Origin: Roseivirga sp. UBA6052
GTDB taxonomy: Bacteria; Bacteroidota; Bacteroidia; Cytophagales; Cyclobacteriaceae
Reading direction: 5' to 3'
Length of the DNA: 64,000 nucleotides
NCBI GenBank assembly: GCA_002427755.1
Contig: DIYO01000004.1
Span: 372,001 to 436,000, forward strand
Of this stretch, positions 33,651-41,909 are shown in pieces (position 1 is the stretch's first letter; each line of letters opens with the position of its first letter). Both the position numbers and the translations under genes were made by a program. The notes below the pieces were generated by a model that had not been told where the DNA came from, did no database searches, and was given only the letters and a program-made list of their open reading frames with translations.

Positions 33651-33700
33651 GTATTCAAATAAGAATTATATAAGATTGCATTATGTATTCAAATAAGAAT
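33651..33700. repeat. Tandem copies of a 16-base element before the second PadR gene (candidate operator)
   Basis: GTATTCAAATAAGAAT occurs at 33651-33666 and again at 33685-33700, spaced 34 bases, about three helical turns. Each copy contains the dyad ATTC-N6-GAAT. The second copy ends 5 bases before the PadR ATG. It is a candidate binding site for this PadR and differs in sequence from the palindrome before the first PadR. Confidence 0.6.
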
Positions 33701-33705
33701 CTAAT

Positions 33706-34035
33706 ATGAAAGGCACTTATTTAGGAGAATTTCAGGAGTTGGTCTTACTCAGTATTCTTGTACTTGCTGAAGAAGCTTATGGTGTTAGTATTCAGGAAGA
33801 AATCAATCAGAAAACAGGCAGGTCAATCAGTAGAGGAGCTTTGCACTCTGCATTAACACGCCTAGAAGATAAAGATTTCATTAGATCACAATTTGGAGAA
33901 GCCACACCAGAGCGAGGTGGGCGAAGAAAGAAATATTATCAGATAACGAACTTAGGTCAAAAGTCTTTAGATGAAGCAAAAGCTATAAGAGAAGAATATT
34001 ATAGCACCATCCAGTTAAAAACTCAAAATACATAG
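33706..34035 (+). CDS. PadR family transcriptional regulator (second copy)
   Basis: The 109-residue protein has the same layout as the first PadR: 'LGEFQELVLLSILVLAEEAY', 'SRGALHSALTRLEDKDFIRS' and the wing 'ERGGRRKKYYQITNLGQKSL'. The two are clearly paralogous. It lies 5 bases before its own permease gene. Confidence 0.92.
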   Translation: MKGTYLGEFQELVLLSILVLAEEAYGVSIQEEINQKTGRSISRGALHSALTRLEDKDFIRSQFGEATPERGGRRKKYYQITNLGQKSLDEAKAIREEYYSTIQLKTQNT

Positions 34036-34040
34036 GTCGA

Positions 34041-36620
34041 ATGAACACACCGAGATTTTGGACTAGGCTTTTAAAGTGGTTTTGTAACAATAGCTTTTTT
34101 GAGGAAATACAAGGCGACCTCGAAGAACAGTACCATGCTAAACTTAAGAAAGACGGTAAACATGCTGCAAAAGCCTTCTATAGGAAAGAAGTGATTTTTT
34201 TGATTAGACCTTCGGTAATCAAATACATTCCATTTAGAAGATTGGTCAATTGGGCTTTTGTGTTACACGCTTTCAAAGCCAGTTTCCGAAATCTGAAAAA
34301 GCACAGAGCCTACTCCTTGCTCAATATTGTGGGCTTTGCTGCTGCCATTTCAATATGCCTATTCTGTGTGAACGCTATCTACAGCAATCAACAACTCGAT
34401 CAGAAATTTGAAGACAAAGAATTCATTTACCGAGTGAATACAATGTCAACTAATTCTCTGAACACCTCACTAAGAGCAAGAACGCCCATCAGACTCTATG
34501 AAAGAATCAAGGAGGAAATTCCTGAAGCGAAAGAAGTAGCCATTATTCAGTCTGGTGCCATGGGATTCGAAGCATTCTTAAAAGGCTCAAAGCAAGCGCT
34601 TCAGGTCTTCTCGGTTAATGAAAACTTCTTTGAGGTACTCAACTATGAAGTACTCTACGGAAATGTCAATGACATCTTCAAGAACAAGTCAAATGTAGTG
34701 ATCACAAAAGAGATGCTAGATAAGTACTTTAAACCTGAATCCGTTATTGGTCAAGAACTCGGTCCTTATATCATTTCTGCAGTAATAGAAACACCTGCAA
34801 AAGTTTCGCATCTAGATTTTGACATTCTAGCAACTGACATCAAAGACAAAGATGCCTTAGCATTCTATAGTTCTTGGAGAACGATTATGCTACAACAGCT
34901 CTACATTAAGAGATATCCTGAAAGCAAAGAAGAAACCATTCAAGCTAAATTAACTGCTATCGCAAAGGAGGTGAACAAAGAGTTTGAAGGGAAAGACATT
35001 GATTTGAGCTACGATTTCAGATTAGAACCTCTCAAAGATGTAGCCAGCTCCAATGCGGATATGAATCAAGGTACACTACTAGGAGCCGGTGGGCAAAGAA
35101 TCATCTGGATTCTCGTGGCCATCTTACTTGGAGTCTGCTCCTTCAACTATACTAACCTGGCCATGGCAAGTGCTATTGCGAGAACAAAAGAAGTGGCCGT
35201 AAGAAAAGTAATGGGTAGCCTGAAAAGCGCATTGGTTTTGCAGTTTTTAGCCGAAACCATAATTCTATCCTTGATAGCATACCTATTTGGTTTAATCCTA
35301 TTTAAATGGTTAGCACCAAAGTTTGCTACTTTTTCGGAGTTCTATTTCAATACGAATTTAAGCCTCAACCAAGTCGCCATCTTCTTTCTTTTTACCCTTG
35401 GTATGTCTTTAATCTCTGGAATTATTCCGGGATTGATATTTTCCAATATTTCAGCCCTTCAACTTTTCAGAAAGACCAAGAAACAAGGTAAGCTATCTCT
35501 CATGCACTTGAAGAAAGGGATGATCGTAATACAAATGACCATAGGTCTCTTTGTGTTTATTGTTGGTTATTTCATCTATAATCAAGCAGCTCTGATTAGT
35601 AAACAAGATAATGCTTTAGTTAACGAGGATTACATTGCGGTACAACTGCCCAAATACGATTCTGCTAACATTATCTTCAAAAACGAACTCCAAAGAATAA
35701 AGGGAATTGAAAATGTAGTAACACTTGAAGGCATTCCTTTACTCCAAACTCTGGGGGCCACCTACTTTGAGAAGCAGCACAACAAAGAACCACTAAGATC
35801 TGGTGTTGAACTTTTTAGAGCCGACCAAAATATTCTTAAACTAATCGATCCGCATTTAAAATGGTTTAGTCAAAAACCTGAGCAAATAGAAACACCATTC
35901 TTCTTGGCGAATAGACTACTTATTGAACAAGCTAGCGATACTATCAAAAACATAAGAGAAGGTTTCTATTCTTTAGGAAACGATGAGTATTTACCCGTAC
36001 TAGGTTCAGTAGATAACCTCTTTGGTAATCAAGCTGCACTTGACCCTGTGCCCGCTGCAATACTCATTTATCCAGAAGTAAATTCCTCTAGCTTCTATTT
36101 AGAACTGTCACCTGAGGGTAGATCAGAAACAATTGATGCGGTAGCCAAACTTTATCGTGACCATTATCCAGGAGCAGATTTTTTACCCTTCTTTTTAGAT
36201 GATATTCTGACTAAGAATCTCGGATCCTTTAAAAATGCCATTAAGGCAATTCTTTTCGTACTCAGTTCAATTATTGTAATCACACTAATGGGCCAAATAG
36301 GTATGTCAATGTACATGGCGCGTTCTAAAGAAAAAGAAATTGGTATAAGAAAGGTTCTAGGAGCTAGCTTTAACCAAATAGTTAATCTAATCTTAAGAAG
36401 TACTTATATCCAATTAATTATTGGGGCTCTCGTGGCTAGTCCCTTAGCCTATTTGTTCTACACCAATGCAGGGCCAAGCTTTACCGTTCAGATGCAAATC
36501 GGTATTGAACATTTTTTGATCGGCTTAGGACTATTCAGTCTTGTGATTATTGGATTGATCACGGTTCAAACTTGGGGCACCACCAATGCTCAACCAGCTG
36601 AAACATTAAGAAACGAGTAG
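34041..36620 (+). CDS. MacB/FtsX-type ABC transporter permease with N-terminal prefix domain (second copy)
   Basis: This 859-residue protein has the same architecture as the permease at 29449: prefix domain (RLLKWFCNNSFFEEIQGDLE) at residues ~1-70, two periplasmic cores, and FtsX domains marked by 'RTKEVAVRKVMGSLKSALVL' and 'KEKEIGIRKVLGASFNQIVN'. It ends TNAQPAETLRNE, parallel to ANPAETLRAE in the first copy. No ATPase is adjacent. It is probably an export or signalling transporter of unknown substrate, controlled by the preceding PadR. Confidence 0.88.
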   Translation: MNTPRFWTRLLKWFCNNSFFEEIQGDLEEQYHAKLKKDGKHAAKAFYRKEVIFLIRPSVIKYIPFRRLVNWAFVLHAFKASFRNLKKHRAYSLLNIVGFAAAISICLFCVNAIYSNQQLDQKFEDKEFIYRVNTMSTNSLNTSLRARTPIRLYERIKEEIPEAKEVAIIQSGAMGFEAFLKGSKQALQVFSVNENFFEVLNYEVLYGNVNDIFKNKSNVVITKEMLDKYFKPESVIGQELGPYIISAVIETPAKVSHLDFDILATDIKDKDALAFYSSWRTIMLQQLYIKRYPESKEETIQAKLTAIAKEVNKEFEGKDIDLSYDFRLEPLKDVASSNADMNQGTLLGAGGQRIIWILVAILLGVCSFNYTNLAMASAIARTKEVAVRKVMGSLKSALVLQFLAETIILSLIAYLFGLILFKWLAPKFATFSEFYFNTNLSLNQVAIFFLFTLGMSLISGIIPGLIFSNISALQLFRKTKKQGKLSLMHLKKGMIVIQMTIGLFVFIVGYFIYNQAALISKQDNALVNEDYIAVQLPKYDSANIIFKNELQRIKGIENVVTLEGIPLLQTLGATYFEKQHNKEPLRSGVELFRADQNILKLIDPHLKWFSQKPEQIETPFFLANRLLIEQASDTIKNIREGFYSLGNDEYLPVLGSVDNLFGNQAALDPVPAAILIYPEVNSSSFYLELSPEGRSETIDAVAKLYRDHYPGADFLPFFLDDILTKNLGSFKNAIKAILFVLSSIIVITLMGQIGMSMYMARSKEKEIGIRKVLGASFNQIVNLILRSTYIQLIIGALVASPLAYLFYTNAGPSFTVQMQIGIEHFLIGLGLFSLVIIGLITVQTWGTTNAQPAETLRNE

Positions 36621-36639
36621 CCCGTTTATTTAGAGAAAT

Positions 36640-36661
36640 GTTGTAACACATCTTAAAAATC
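36640..36661 (+). promoter_or_regulatory. Candidate ECF-dependent promoter before the sigma gene
   Basis: GTTGTAACACAT (36640-36651), a 4-base gap, then AAAATC (36656-36661). The same two elements with the same spacing occur before the downstream SRPBCC gene at 37568. GTAAC-type -35 elements are typical of ECF sigma factors, which suggests autoregulation. Confidence 0.6.
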
Positions 36662-36688
36662 TAAATCAAACCTTAAATTGATTTAGCA

Positions 36689-37567
36689 ATGAACCCTTTT
36701 CTAACATCCTATCAGTCTGACGATGACGATAAAGCCTTAATTCAAAAAGCTATCAAAGGAGACAAGTCTTCATTAGAAAGTTTAATAAAAAAGCATCAGC
36801 CATATGTCTATAACATTGCTTGGAAGATGGTGCAAATGCCCGATGATGCCCAAGATTTAACGCAAGAGGTCATGGTAAAAGTGATTACCAACCTCAGCAA
36901 ATTCAGAGGAGATTCTCAATTTAGAACTTGGCTCTATCGCATCGTTGTCAACCACTTTCTACAAATGAAAAAGCAAAAACGGGAGACTTTGGTGAACGAA
37001 GACTTTAATGGCTTTGCTGAGCGACTAGGAAAGATTCCAGACATTCCACTTACCGAATTGGAACAAGAAGAAAAGGCAACTGAGATCCGAGAACTTAATA
37101 TCGCATGTATGTCCGGCATGTTGCTCTGCCTTACTAGAGAACAAAGACTGGTCTATATTCTAGGAGAAATGTTTAATGCGGATCATAATATTGGTGCAGA
37201 AATTCTCGAGATTTCTAAAGCCAATTTCAGAGTTAGACTTTTTAGGGCGAGAAAAGACATTCAAAACTTTATGGCCAATCAGTGCAGTTGGGTAAATCAA
37301 AACAATCCCTGTAAATGCCATAAGAAAGTAACAGTTGCATTCAATGGTGGGCCTTTAGACAGTAAAAACTTATTATTCAACCGCAAGGAGTTCTCAAATT
37401 TCAGACAACATATAGCGCAAGACGCTCAAGAAGTAAACGATTTGGTTGAAGAGAAAGTGCAAGCTTTACATGCTGGTCTACCCTATAGAGAAAACTTCGA
37501 CAAGAAAGACTTCCTGGATGAATTTATCAGTGATAAAAGAGTAACCGCCTTATTTAATCTCAACTAA
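36689..37567 (+). CDS. ECF-type RNA polymerase sigma factor with Cys-containing C-terminal extension
   Basis: This 292-residue protein has sigma region 2 'LIKKHQPYVYNIAWKMVQMP' and 'QDLTQEVMVKVITNLSKFRG', 'FRTWLYRIVVNHFLQMKK', and region 4 'ILEISKANFRVRLFRARKDI' near residues 171-191. Beyond region 4 there is a ~100-residue extension with C199, C208, C210 and H211 (motif NPCKCHKK), a possible metal-binding or redox element seen in some ECF groups. No anti-sigma gene is adjacent, so the extension may control activity. It shares a promoter motif with its downstream neighbour. Confidence 0.87.
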   Translation: MNPFLTSYQSDDDDKALIQKAIKGDKSSLESLIKKHQPYVYNIAWKMVQMPDDAQDLTQEVMVKVITNLSKFRGDSQFRTWLYRIVVNHFLQMKKQKRETLVNEDFNGFAERLGKIPDIPLTELEQEEKATEIRELNIACMSGMLLCLTREQRLVYILGEMFNADHNIGAEILEISKANFRVRLFRARKDIQNFMANQCSWVNQNNPCKCHKKVTVAFNGGPLDSKNLLFNRKEFSNFRQHIAQDAQEVNDLVEEKVQALHAGLPYRENFDKKDFLDEFISDKRVTALFNLN

Positions 37568-37589
37568 GTTGTAACACATGCTGAAAATC
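37568..37589 (+). promoter_or_regulatory. Candidate ECF-dependent promoter before the SRPBCC gene
   Basis: GTTGTAACACAT (37568-37579), 4 bases, then AAAATC (37584-37589), identical in layout to the element at 36640. It starts right after the sigma stop codon and gives the SRPBCC gene a promoter probably read by the adjacent sigma factor. Confidence 0.6.
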
Positions 37590-37634
37590 GTTCTCTAAGA
37601 ATCAAATCATTAGAGAACAACAAATGTGAATATT

Positions 37635-38177
37635 ATGACAACTTTAGTAGCCGATGCACCAAATGCATCAACAAAAAAGAAAATGCAGACTTTTACGGTT
37701 TCAGAAACGCTGCCACTCCCTGCATCAAAAATATGGGAAGTGATTGCAGATTACGGCAACGTAGCTTTTTCTCATCCTGCTATTTTATCATCTGAGATTA
37801 TAGGTGATCAGCATTCCGTTGGAGACCATACGCAAAGGGTTTGCTATTTCAATGATGATAAGACTCAGTTGCTAGAAGAGAAAATAATGGATTTCTCTCC
37901 CGAAAATTATTCGTTTACCAATCAGGTTACAAAATCTGTCAAATTCCCTGTAATTCCTGAGTATACGAGAGGCTTTTACAAAATCGATGACTTAGGAAAC
38001 GGTACTAGCAAATTCACTTTTAGAATGGAATTTCGAACTAAGCCAGCCTTACTAGGACCGGTAATGAAGGGTAAGTTCAAAGCTTTGATAGGAGACTACT
38101 TTACCTCCATAGTGCACTTTGCGAAAACTGGAGAAAAGATTACCAAAGAAAACTTTAAAAACATTAAGAATAACTAG
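37635..38177 (+). CDS. SRPBCC family protein
   Basis: SRPBCC proteins have a START/Bet v 1-like fold that binds hydrophobic ligands. The 180-residue product shows the usual pattern 'SETLPLPASKIWEVIADYGN' at the N-terminus, 'VGDHTQRVCYFNDDKTQLLE' in the middle, and a long C-terminal helix (MKGKFKALIGDYFTSIVHFA). I chose ATG at 37635 over GTG at 37626. The ligand is unknown. Its promoter motif suggests it is a target of the adjacent ECF sigma factor. Confidence 0.85.
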   Translation: MTTLVADAPNASTKKKMQTFTVSETLPLPASKIWEVIADYGNVAFSHPAILSSEIIGDQHSVGDHTQRVCYFNDDKTQLLEEKIMDFSPENYSFTNQVTKSVKFPVIPEYTRGFYKIDDLGNGTSKFTFRMEFRTKPALLGPVMKGKFKALIGDYFTSIVHFAKTGEKITKENFKNIKNN

Positions 38178-38220
38178 GTGACTAGGTGACTAGGTGACTA
38201 GGTGACTAGGTGACTAGGTG
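38173..38220. repeat. Six tandem copies of ACTAGGTG
   Basis: The 8-base unit ACTAGGTG is repeated exactly six times without a mismatch. The first copy contains the TAG stop codon of the SRPBCC gene. A near-complementary sequence, TCACTTAGTCACCT, lies 25 bases further on, so the array can fold into a hairpin. It is a simple-sequence array prone to slippage. Confidence 0.95.
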
Positions 38221-38274
38221 AAAAGTATTAATCGTTGATAACTTCATCACTTAGTCACCTCTTCACACTTCATT

Positions 38275-40443
38275 TTACTCCCCCGGCTTGTAAGTTTTTT
38301 TGGCTCTGGCCTCCACGTCTTCTTTATAGAATGCTACTTCTTTGAAATTGATATCGGCATAGCGCTGTCCTTGATCTAAGAAATGAGGAGAGTTTGGGTC
38401 GCCACTTTGTCCACCGGCTAACATACTTTTAGCTTTAACTTTATCTCCAAACTCAACCATAGCCACAAAGCTATTACCTCTGTAACCATAGATCTTTTTA
38501 GTACCACTAAAGCTTCGTGCACCATAAGCTGCTAAAGCACCCCATCTAGCTGTTGTCATGCCAACCGGAATACTTGGTGCATCATCATCGTAAGTCAAAT
38601 TCATATCGCCAGATAATCTCTGGAATCTATTGTACTCACCCCATGGTACCTCCCATGTACCAAAGTCTTCAGTGAGTTTGGTAACGGCTTTTTCAAATAC
38701 CTCTAGTCTTTCTTTAATTGGTAAACCCGTTCCTAAATAATGGAAACGATCCAATCCATTCATACCTCTAGGTGCCTTACCACTTGAATTATAAGCAGAC
38801 CCATAGAAGTGTGCTAAGGTCATAGCAACCGATTCTTTAGAAGTGGTTAAATCCCAATCTTTCATCACCTGATATGCGCCTGCATACTTTCTTTTCATTC
38901 TTGGTGACTTATCAAACGCCTCGATCAGTCCAGGTACTACTTTTTCAAACGCAGGTAGGTAAGGATCATGTGCTAATTCTATGAGACCGTCAATCGTCAT
39001 ATCCTTCATTTCGGAAAGAACTTGAACGGCATGTACCCCTCTAAAATTTTCTTGATCAGGCGCCATATAATACGGATAGTCCTCAGGCTTAGGACTGAAT
39101 TCTGCGGCTGCCGTAAACGGTGTTGAATTACAGTTCTGTATCCATCCATTTCCAGGATTTACAATAGTAATAATATCTTCTAGTTCATGCATCCCTTGCC
39201 AATCTGTAGCAGGATTTGAACCATCTACCGGCTGAGAGTAGTCAAACTGAGGATCTCTCTTTGGAATGAAATCGCCATGATAATAAGCAATGGTACCATC
39301 GGCATCGGCATAAACCGTATTGTTAGATGAGTTTCTACGTATTTTCATCATCTCCCAGAACTCATCATGATTTTGAGTTTTTGTTCTGGTAAAAGACTGA
39401 ATCAGCGCATCAACTGGTTCCCAATTCAAGGCGGTAGCAACCCATTTATCATCTAGCTTTCCTGTAATCGGTCCGTGATGGGTACGGTACATAGGGAAAG
39501 TGCGCTCCTTCATCTCATCCCCATCTTTGTATTTCAGCGTTACCTCTGAAGTCCATACATCTCTCCACTCTTCTCCGTACTTATATTGAAGCTTACCGTC
39601 CTTTTCCTCTATTGTTTCTAAGAAGTCATCTTTAAAATCAACTCTTGTGGAAGTATGCATCCAACCATTCTTTTCATTAAAACCTTGATAGATAAAGAAC
39701 TGCCCCCAAGTAGTTGCACCATAGGCGTTTAATCCCTCTTCGCTCACTACTTGAGATTCACCTCTGAAATAGAACGAAGTATGTGGATTGATCAATAGCA
39801 TGGCATTACCGGAAGCTGTATGCTCACCAGAAATGGCAAACCCATTAGAACCCTTAGGCTCTTCCTCGAATTGTGGCTCAGGCATAAAGTCTTCCATGGC
39901 CATGGCCTTTTGGTTTTCTCCATAAAAGGCTTGTATTCTTCTTGTAGAAACGCTTTCTATATCGCCACCAATGGAACCTTCAAAGAAGAACATTGGGAAC
40001 CATGGCTCAAATCGATCTAAAGTCTTAGGCTTGACTTCCGGATGCGTATGCAAATAGTAATTGATACCATCGGCATAGGCTTGGCATAGTTCCTTTAACC
40101 AATCAGGAGCCGACTCATAATGTGCCTTTGCTTCATCGATGGTCATATAGAGCCTCGCTCTCAAATCACTATAAAGTGCACGCTCACCCTCCACTTCTGC
40201 GAGCCTACCAATGGCCCAATAATAGTTTCTTTCAACTCTCGGAAAATCGTCTTCGCATTGCGCATAAAGCATTCCAAAAACAGCATCTGCATCTGTTTTT
40301 CCATAAATATGTGGAACACCAAAATCGTCTCTTATGATGGTTACATTCTCGGCCTGAGCCTCCCATCTCTCCACCTCTGTATGAGGTGAGGTTTGGCATG
40401 CAGCGAGAAAGAGTAATAGAAATGCGAAAAGTAGATTCTTCAT
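38275..40443 (-). CDS. Penicillin acylase family lipoprotein
   Basis: This 722-residue Ntn-hydrolase precursor is processed into alpha and beta chains that hydrolyse amide bonds such as those of penicillins, acyl-homoserine lactones or other acylated compounds. It has a lipoprotein signal (LLFAFLLLFLAAC, lipid Cys16), the alpha-chain start 'VTIIRDDFGVPHIYGKTDAD', and the predicted cleavage serine S199 in GSNGFAISG, followed by 'SGNAMLLINPHTSFYFRGES'. The substrate cannot be read from sequence. It lies next to a tandem repeat and opposite the SRPBCC gene. Confidence 0.92.
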   Translation of the reverse strand: MKNLLFAFLLLFLAACQTSPHTEVERWEAQAENVTIIRDDFGVPHIYGKTDADAVFGMLYAQCEDDFPRVERNYYWAIGRLAEVEGERALYSDLRARLYMTIDEAKAHYESAPDWLKELCQAYADGINYYLHTHPEVKPKTLDRFEPWFPMFFFEGSIGGDIESVSTRRIQAFYGENQKAMAMEDFMPEPQFEEEPKGSNGFAISGEHTASGNAMLLINPHTSFYFRGESQVVSEEGLNAYGATTWGQFFIYQGFNEKNGWMHTSTRVDFKDDFLETIEEKDGKLQYKYGEEWRDVWTSEVTLKYKDGDEMKERTFPMYRTHHGPITGKLDDKWVATALNWEPVDALIQSFTRTKTQNHDEFWEMMKIRRNSSNNTVYADADGTIAYYHGDFIPKRDPQFDYSQPVDGSNPATDWQGMHELEDIITIVNPGNGWIQNCNSTPFTAAAEFSPKPEDYPYYMAPDQENFRGVHAVQVLSEMKDMTIDGLIELAHDPYLPAFEKVVPGLIEAFDKSPRMKRKYAGAYQVMKDWDLTTSKESVAMTLAHFYGSAYNSSGKAPRGMNGLDRFHYLGTGLPIKERLEVFEKAVTKLTEDFGTWEVPWGEYNRFQRLSGDMNLTYDDDAPSIPVGMTTARWGALAAYGARSFSGTKKIYGYRGNSFVAMVEFGDKVKAKSMLAGGQSGDPNSPHFLDQGQRYADINFKEVAFYKEDVEARAKKTYKPGE

Positions 40444-40452
40444 CAGTTAAAG

Positions 40453-40474
40453 GTTTGTGTAAAAAAGCACAAAC
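40453..40474. repeat. Small inverted repeat upstream of the acylase gene
   Basis: GTTTGTG and CACAAAC form a perfect 7-base inverted repeat with an 8-base spacer. It begins 10 bases upstream of the acylase ATG and could be a leader hairpin or operator. Confidence 0.4.
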
Positions 40475-40512
40475 TCAACTGATTGTTCAAATAGCTTTTT
40501 TGTGAATGGAGA

Positions 40513-41124
40513 TTAGTCCTTTAAAAGAAGTTCTGCAGTGATGGCCTTTAGCTGATCCAAAGACTTAATGGTAATCATATTTACTCTGTATTTACCATTG
40601 ACGACTATAGTAGGCACACTTTCTATTTGCTTCGCCAGCCAAAGATCATTCATTTCCAAAGCCTTGGCATTGATATCCTCACTTGCCATTAGCTCATCGA
40701 ACCTTTTACCATCGACACCATTGGCTACGAAAATCTTTTTTAAATCTTCTTGAGTTTCAAGCGCTATTCCTCTAGCGTGATAGGCGGCAAACACCTGTCT
40801 TACCAGCTCTTTTTCCTTATCCAGTTCTCTCATGACCATGAATGCCTTCATGATAAGTTCCTGCATTTTTGAATTATTCTTAGGTAGATAACTCACATGA
40901 GATTTCTCGAGCTTGATACCGTTTGGTAGAGAAGCATCAACAGAATCCATAAATGGTTCAAACTGAAAACAATGACCACAGAAAAGAGAGAAGAACTCCT
41001 TTACTTCAGGTTTAGCCGTTTTCTTTTCTGCAACTACGGTGTAGTGCGTTCCTTCTTCAAATTTAAATTGAGCCTGAAGACCAATGCAGAGGATTAAACC
41101 GAAAAGAGTAATTGTCGCTTTCAT
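40513..41124 (-). CDS. DsbA-like thiol:disulfide oxidoreductase
   Basis: This 203-residue protein has a signal peptide (MKATITLFGLILCIGLQAQ) and the thioredoxin-like active site CGHC at residues 49-52 (FSLFCGHCFQFEPF), then the helical insert and the cis-proline region 'ESVPTIVVNGKYRVN'. It probably introduces disulfide bonds into exported proteins. I chose ATG at 41124 because the longer frame from 41181 adds 19 residues with no signal-peptide logic. No DsbB gene is seen in the window. Confidence 0.88.
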   Translation of the reverse strand: MKATITLFGLILCIGLQAQFKFEEGTHYTVVAEKKTAKPEVKEFFSLFCGHCFQFEPFMDSVDASLPNGIKLEKSHVSYLPKNNSKMQELIMKAFMVMRELDKEKELVRQVFAAYHARGIALETQEDLKKIFVANGVDGKRFDELMASEDINAKALEMNDLWLAKQIESVPTIVVNGKYRVNMITIKSLDQLKAITAELLLKD

Positions 41125-41146
41125 ATCTGAATTTTCACGAATGTAA

Positions 41147-41166
41147 CATGAAAAGAGTTTTTCATG
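41147..41166. repeat. Perfect 8-base inverted repeat between exbD-like and dsbA-like genes
   Basis: CATGAAAA and TTTTCATG pair perfectly around loop GAGT. It lies in the 72-base gap between the exbD-like stop and the dsbA-like start. No U run follows, so it is not an obvious terminator; it could be an mRNA hairpin or protein site. Confidence 0.45.
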
Positions 41167-41196
41167 AAAACAACAAAGCAAAAGCTACACCAAAAA

Positions 41197-41856
41197 TCAG
41201 CTACCTGACTGACCAGATGGCTCAGCGAGAGAAATACCCTTGTTGATACCCTGCTTGCCTAGTTGATATAGTCTTCTTTGGCGAGGATCGTTCTTATTGA
41301 GTTTTCGATATTCTTCAGCAGTTAGCCCCACTCTTTCGCCATAAATGCGGTAATAGGCAGCATTTAATTCGTCCATTACTGCGATGAACACTTCATAGCT
41401 ACTGCCTCTATCGGTCTTTAACGAGACTACGGCTTTACTAGGGCCTTCGGATGAATCATCACTTCTTAAATTGGCATCGATATAGTTCTTCATTGCAGCC
41501 GGTAAACCCTCATAAACTTCACGATCACTCAGATTATCCTTACCTCGTTTCTGGTCAGACATTCTGCCAAAGTTTAAAACGAAATCGTAGACTAATTCTC
41601 TGATCTCTGTTACATCATCCAGAATTTCATTCTCAACTAGAATCTTATCTGCAGAATTCAATTGAATCTTGAAGACGTTTCTTTCATTTAGCGGCACATC
41701 GATATTCTCCTCCTTAGGTGGAGGCAATACCATTGTAAGCCCCTTATTAGTGGCTATTTGGGTAGTTACAAGAAAGAATATTAACAATAGAAACGCGATA
41801 TCTGCCATGGAGCCGGCATTTACTTCCTGACTTCCACGATTTTTACTTCTAGCCAT
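41197..41856 (-). CDS. ExbD/TolR family biopolymer transport protein
   Basis: ExbD proteins use the proton gradient with ExbB to energise outer-membrane processes. The 219-residue protein has a cytoplasmic start, one membrane helix (MADIAFLLLIFFLVTTQIAT) with the conserved aspartate D19, and a periplasmic domain with 'GLTMVLPPPKEENI'. It is longer than usual ExbD because of a C-terminal extension (~60 residues). No exbB or tonB is adjacent. The role is inferred from family. Confidence 0.85.
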   Translation of the reverse strand: MARSKNRGSQEVNAGSMADIAFLLLIFFLVTTQIATNKGLTMVLPPPKEENIDVPLNERNVFKIQLNSADKILVENEILDDVTEIRELVYDFVLNFGRMSDQKRGKDNLSDREVYEGLPAAMKNYIDANLRSDDSSEGPSKAVVSLKTDRGSSYEVFIAVMDELNAAYYRIYGERVGLTAEEYRKLNKNDPRQRRLYQLGKQGINKGISLAEPSGQSGS

Positions 41857-41909
41857 AAAACTAATTTATTAGTAAGTAAACTAATTATATAGTTCTATGC
41901 AAGTAATAT

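Noticed and set aside
38173..38220. The ACTAGGTG array as a CRISPR
   Set aside because: The unit is 8 bases with no spacers and no cas genes are near; it is a simple tandem repeat.
40120..40389. Plus-strand frames of 71-89 residues opposite the acylase N-terminus
   Set aside because: They are antisense to the alpha-chain of the acylase and have no protein-like features.
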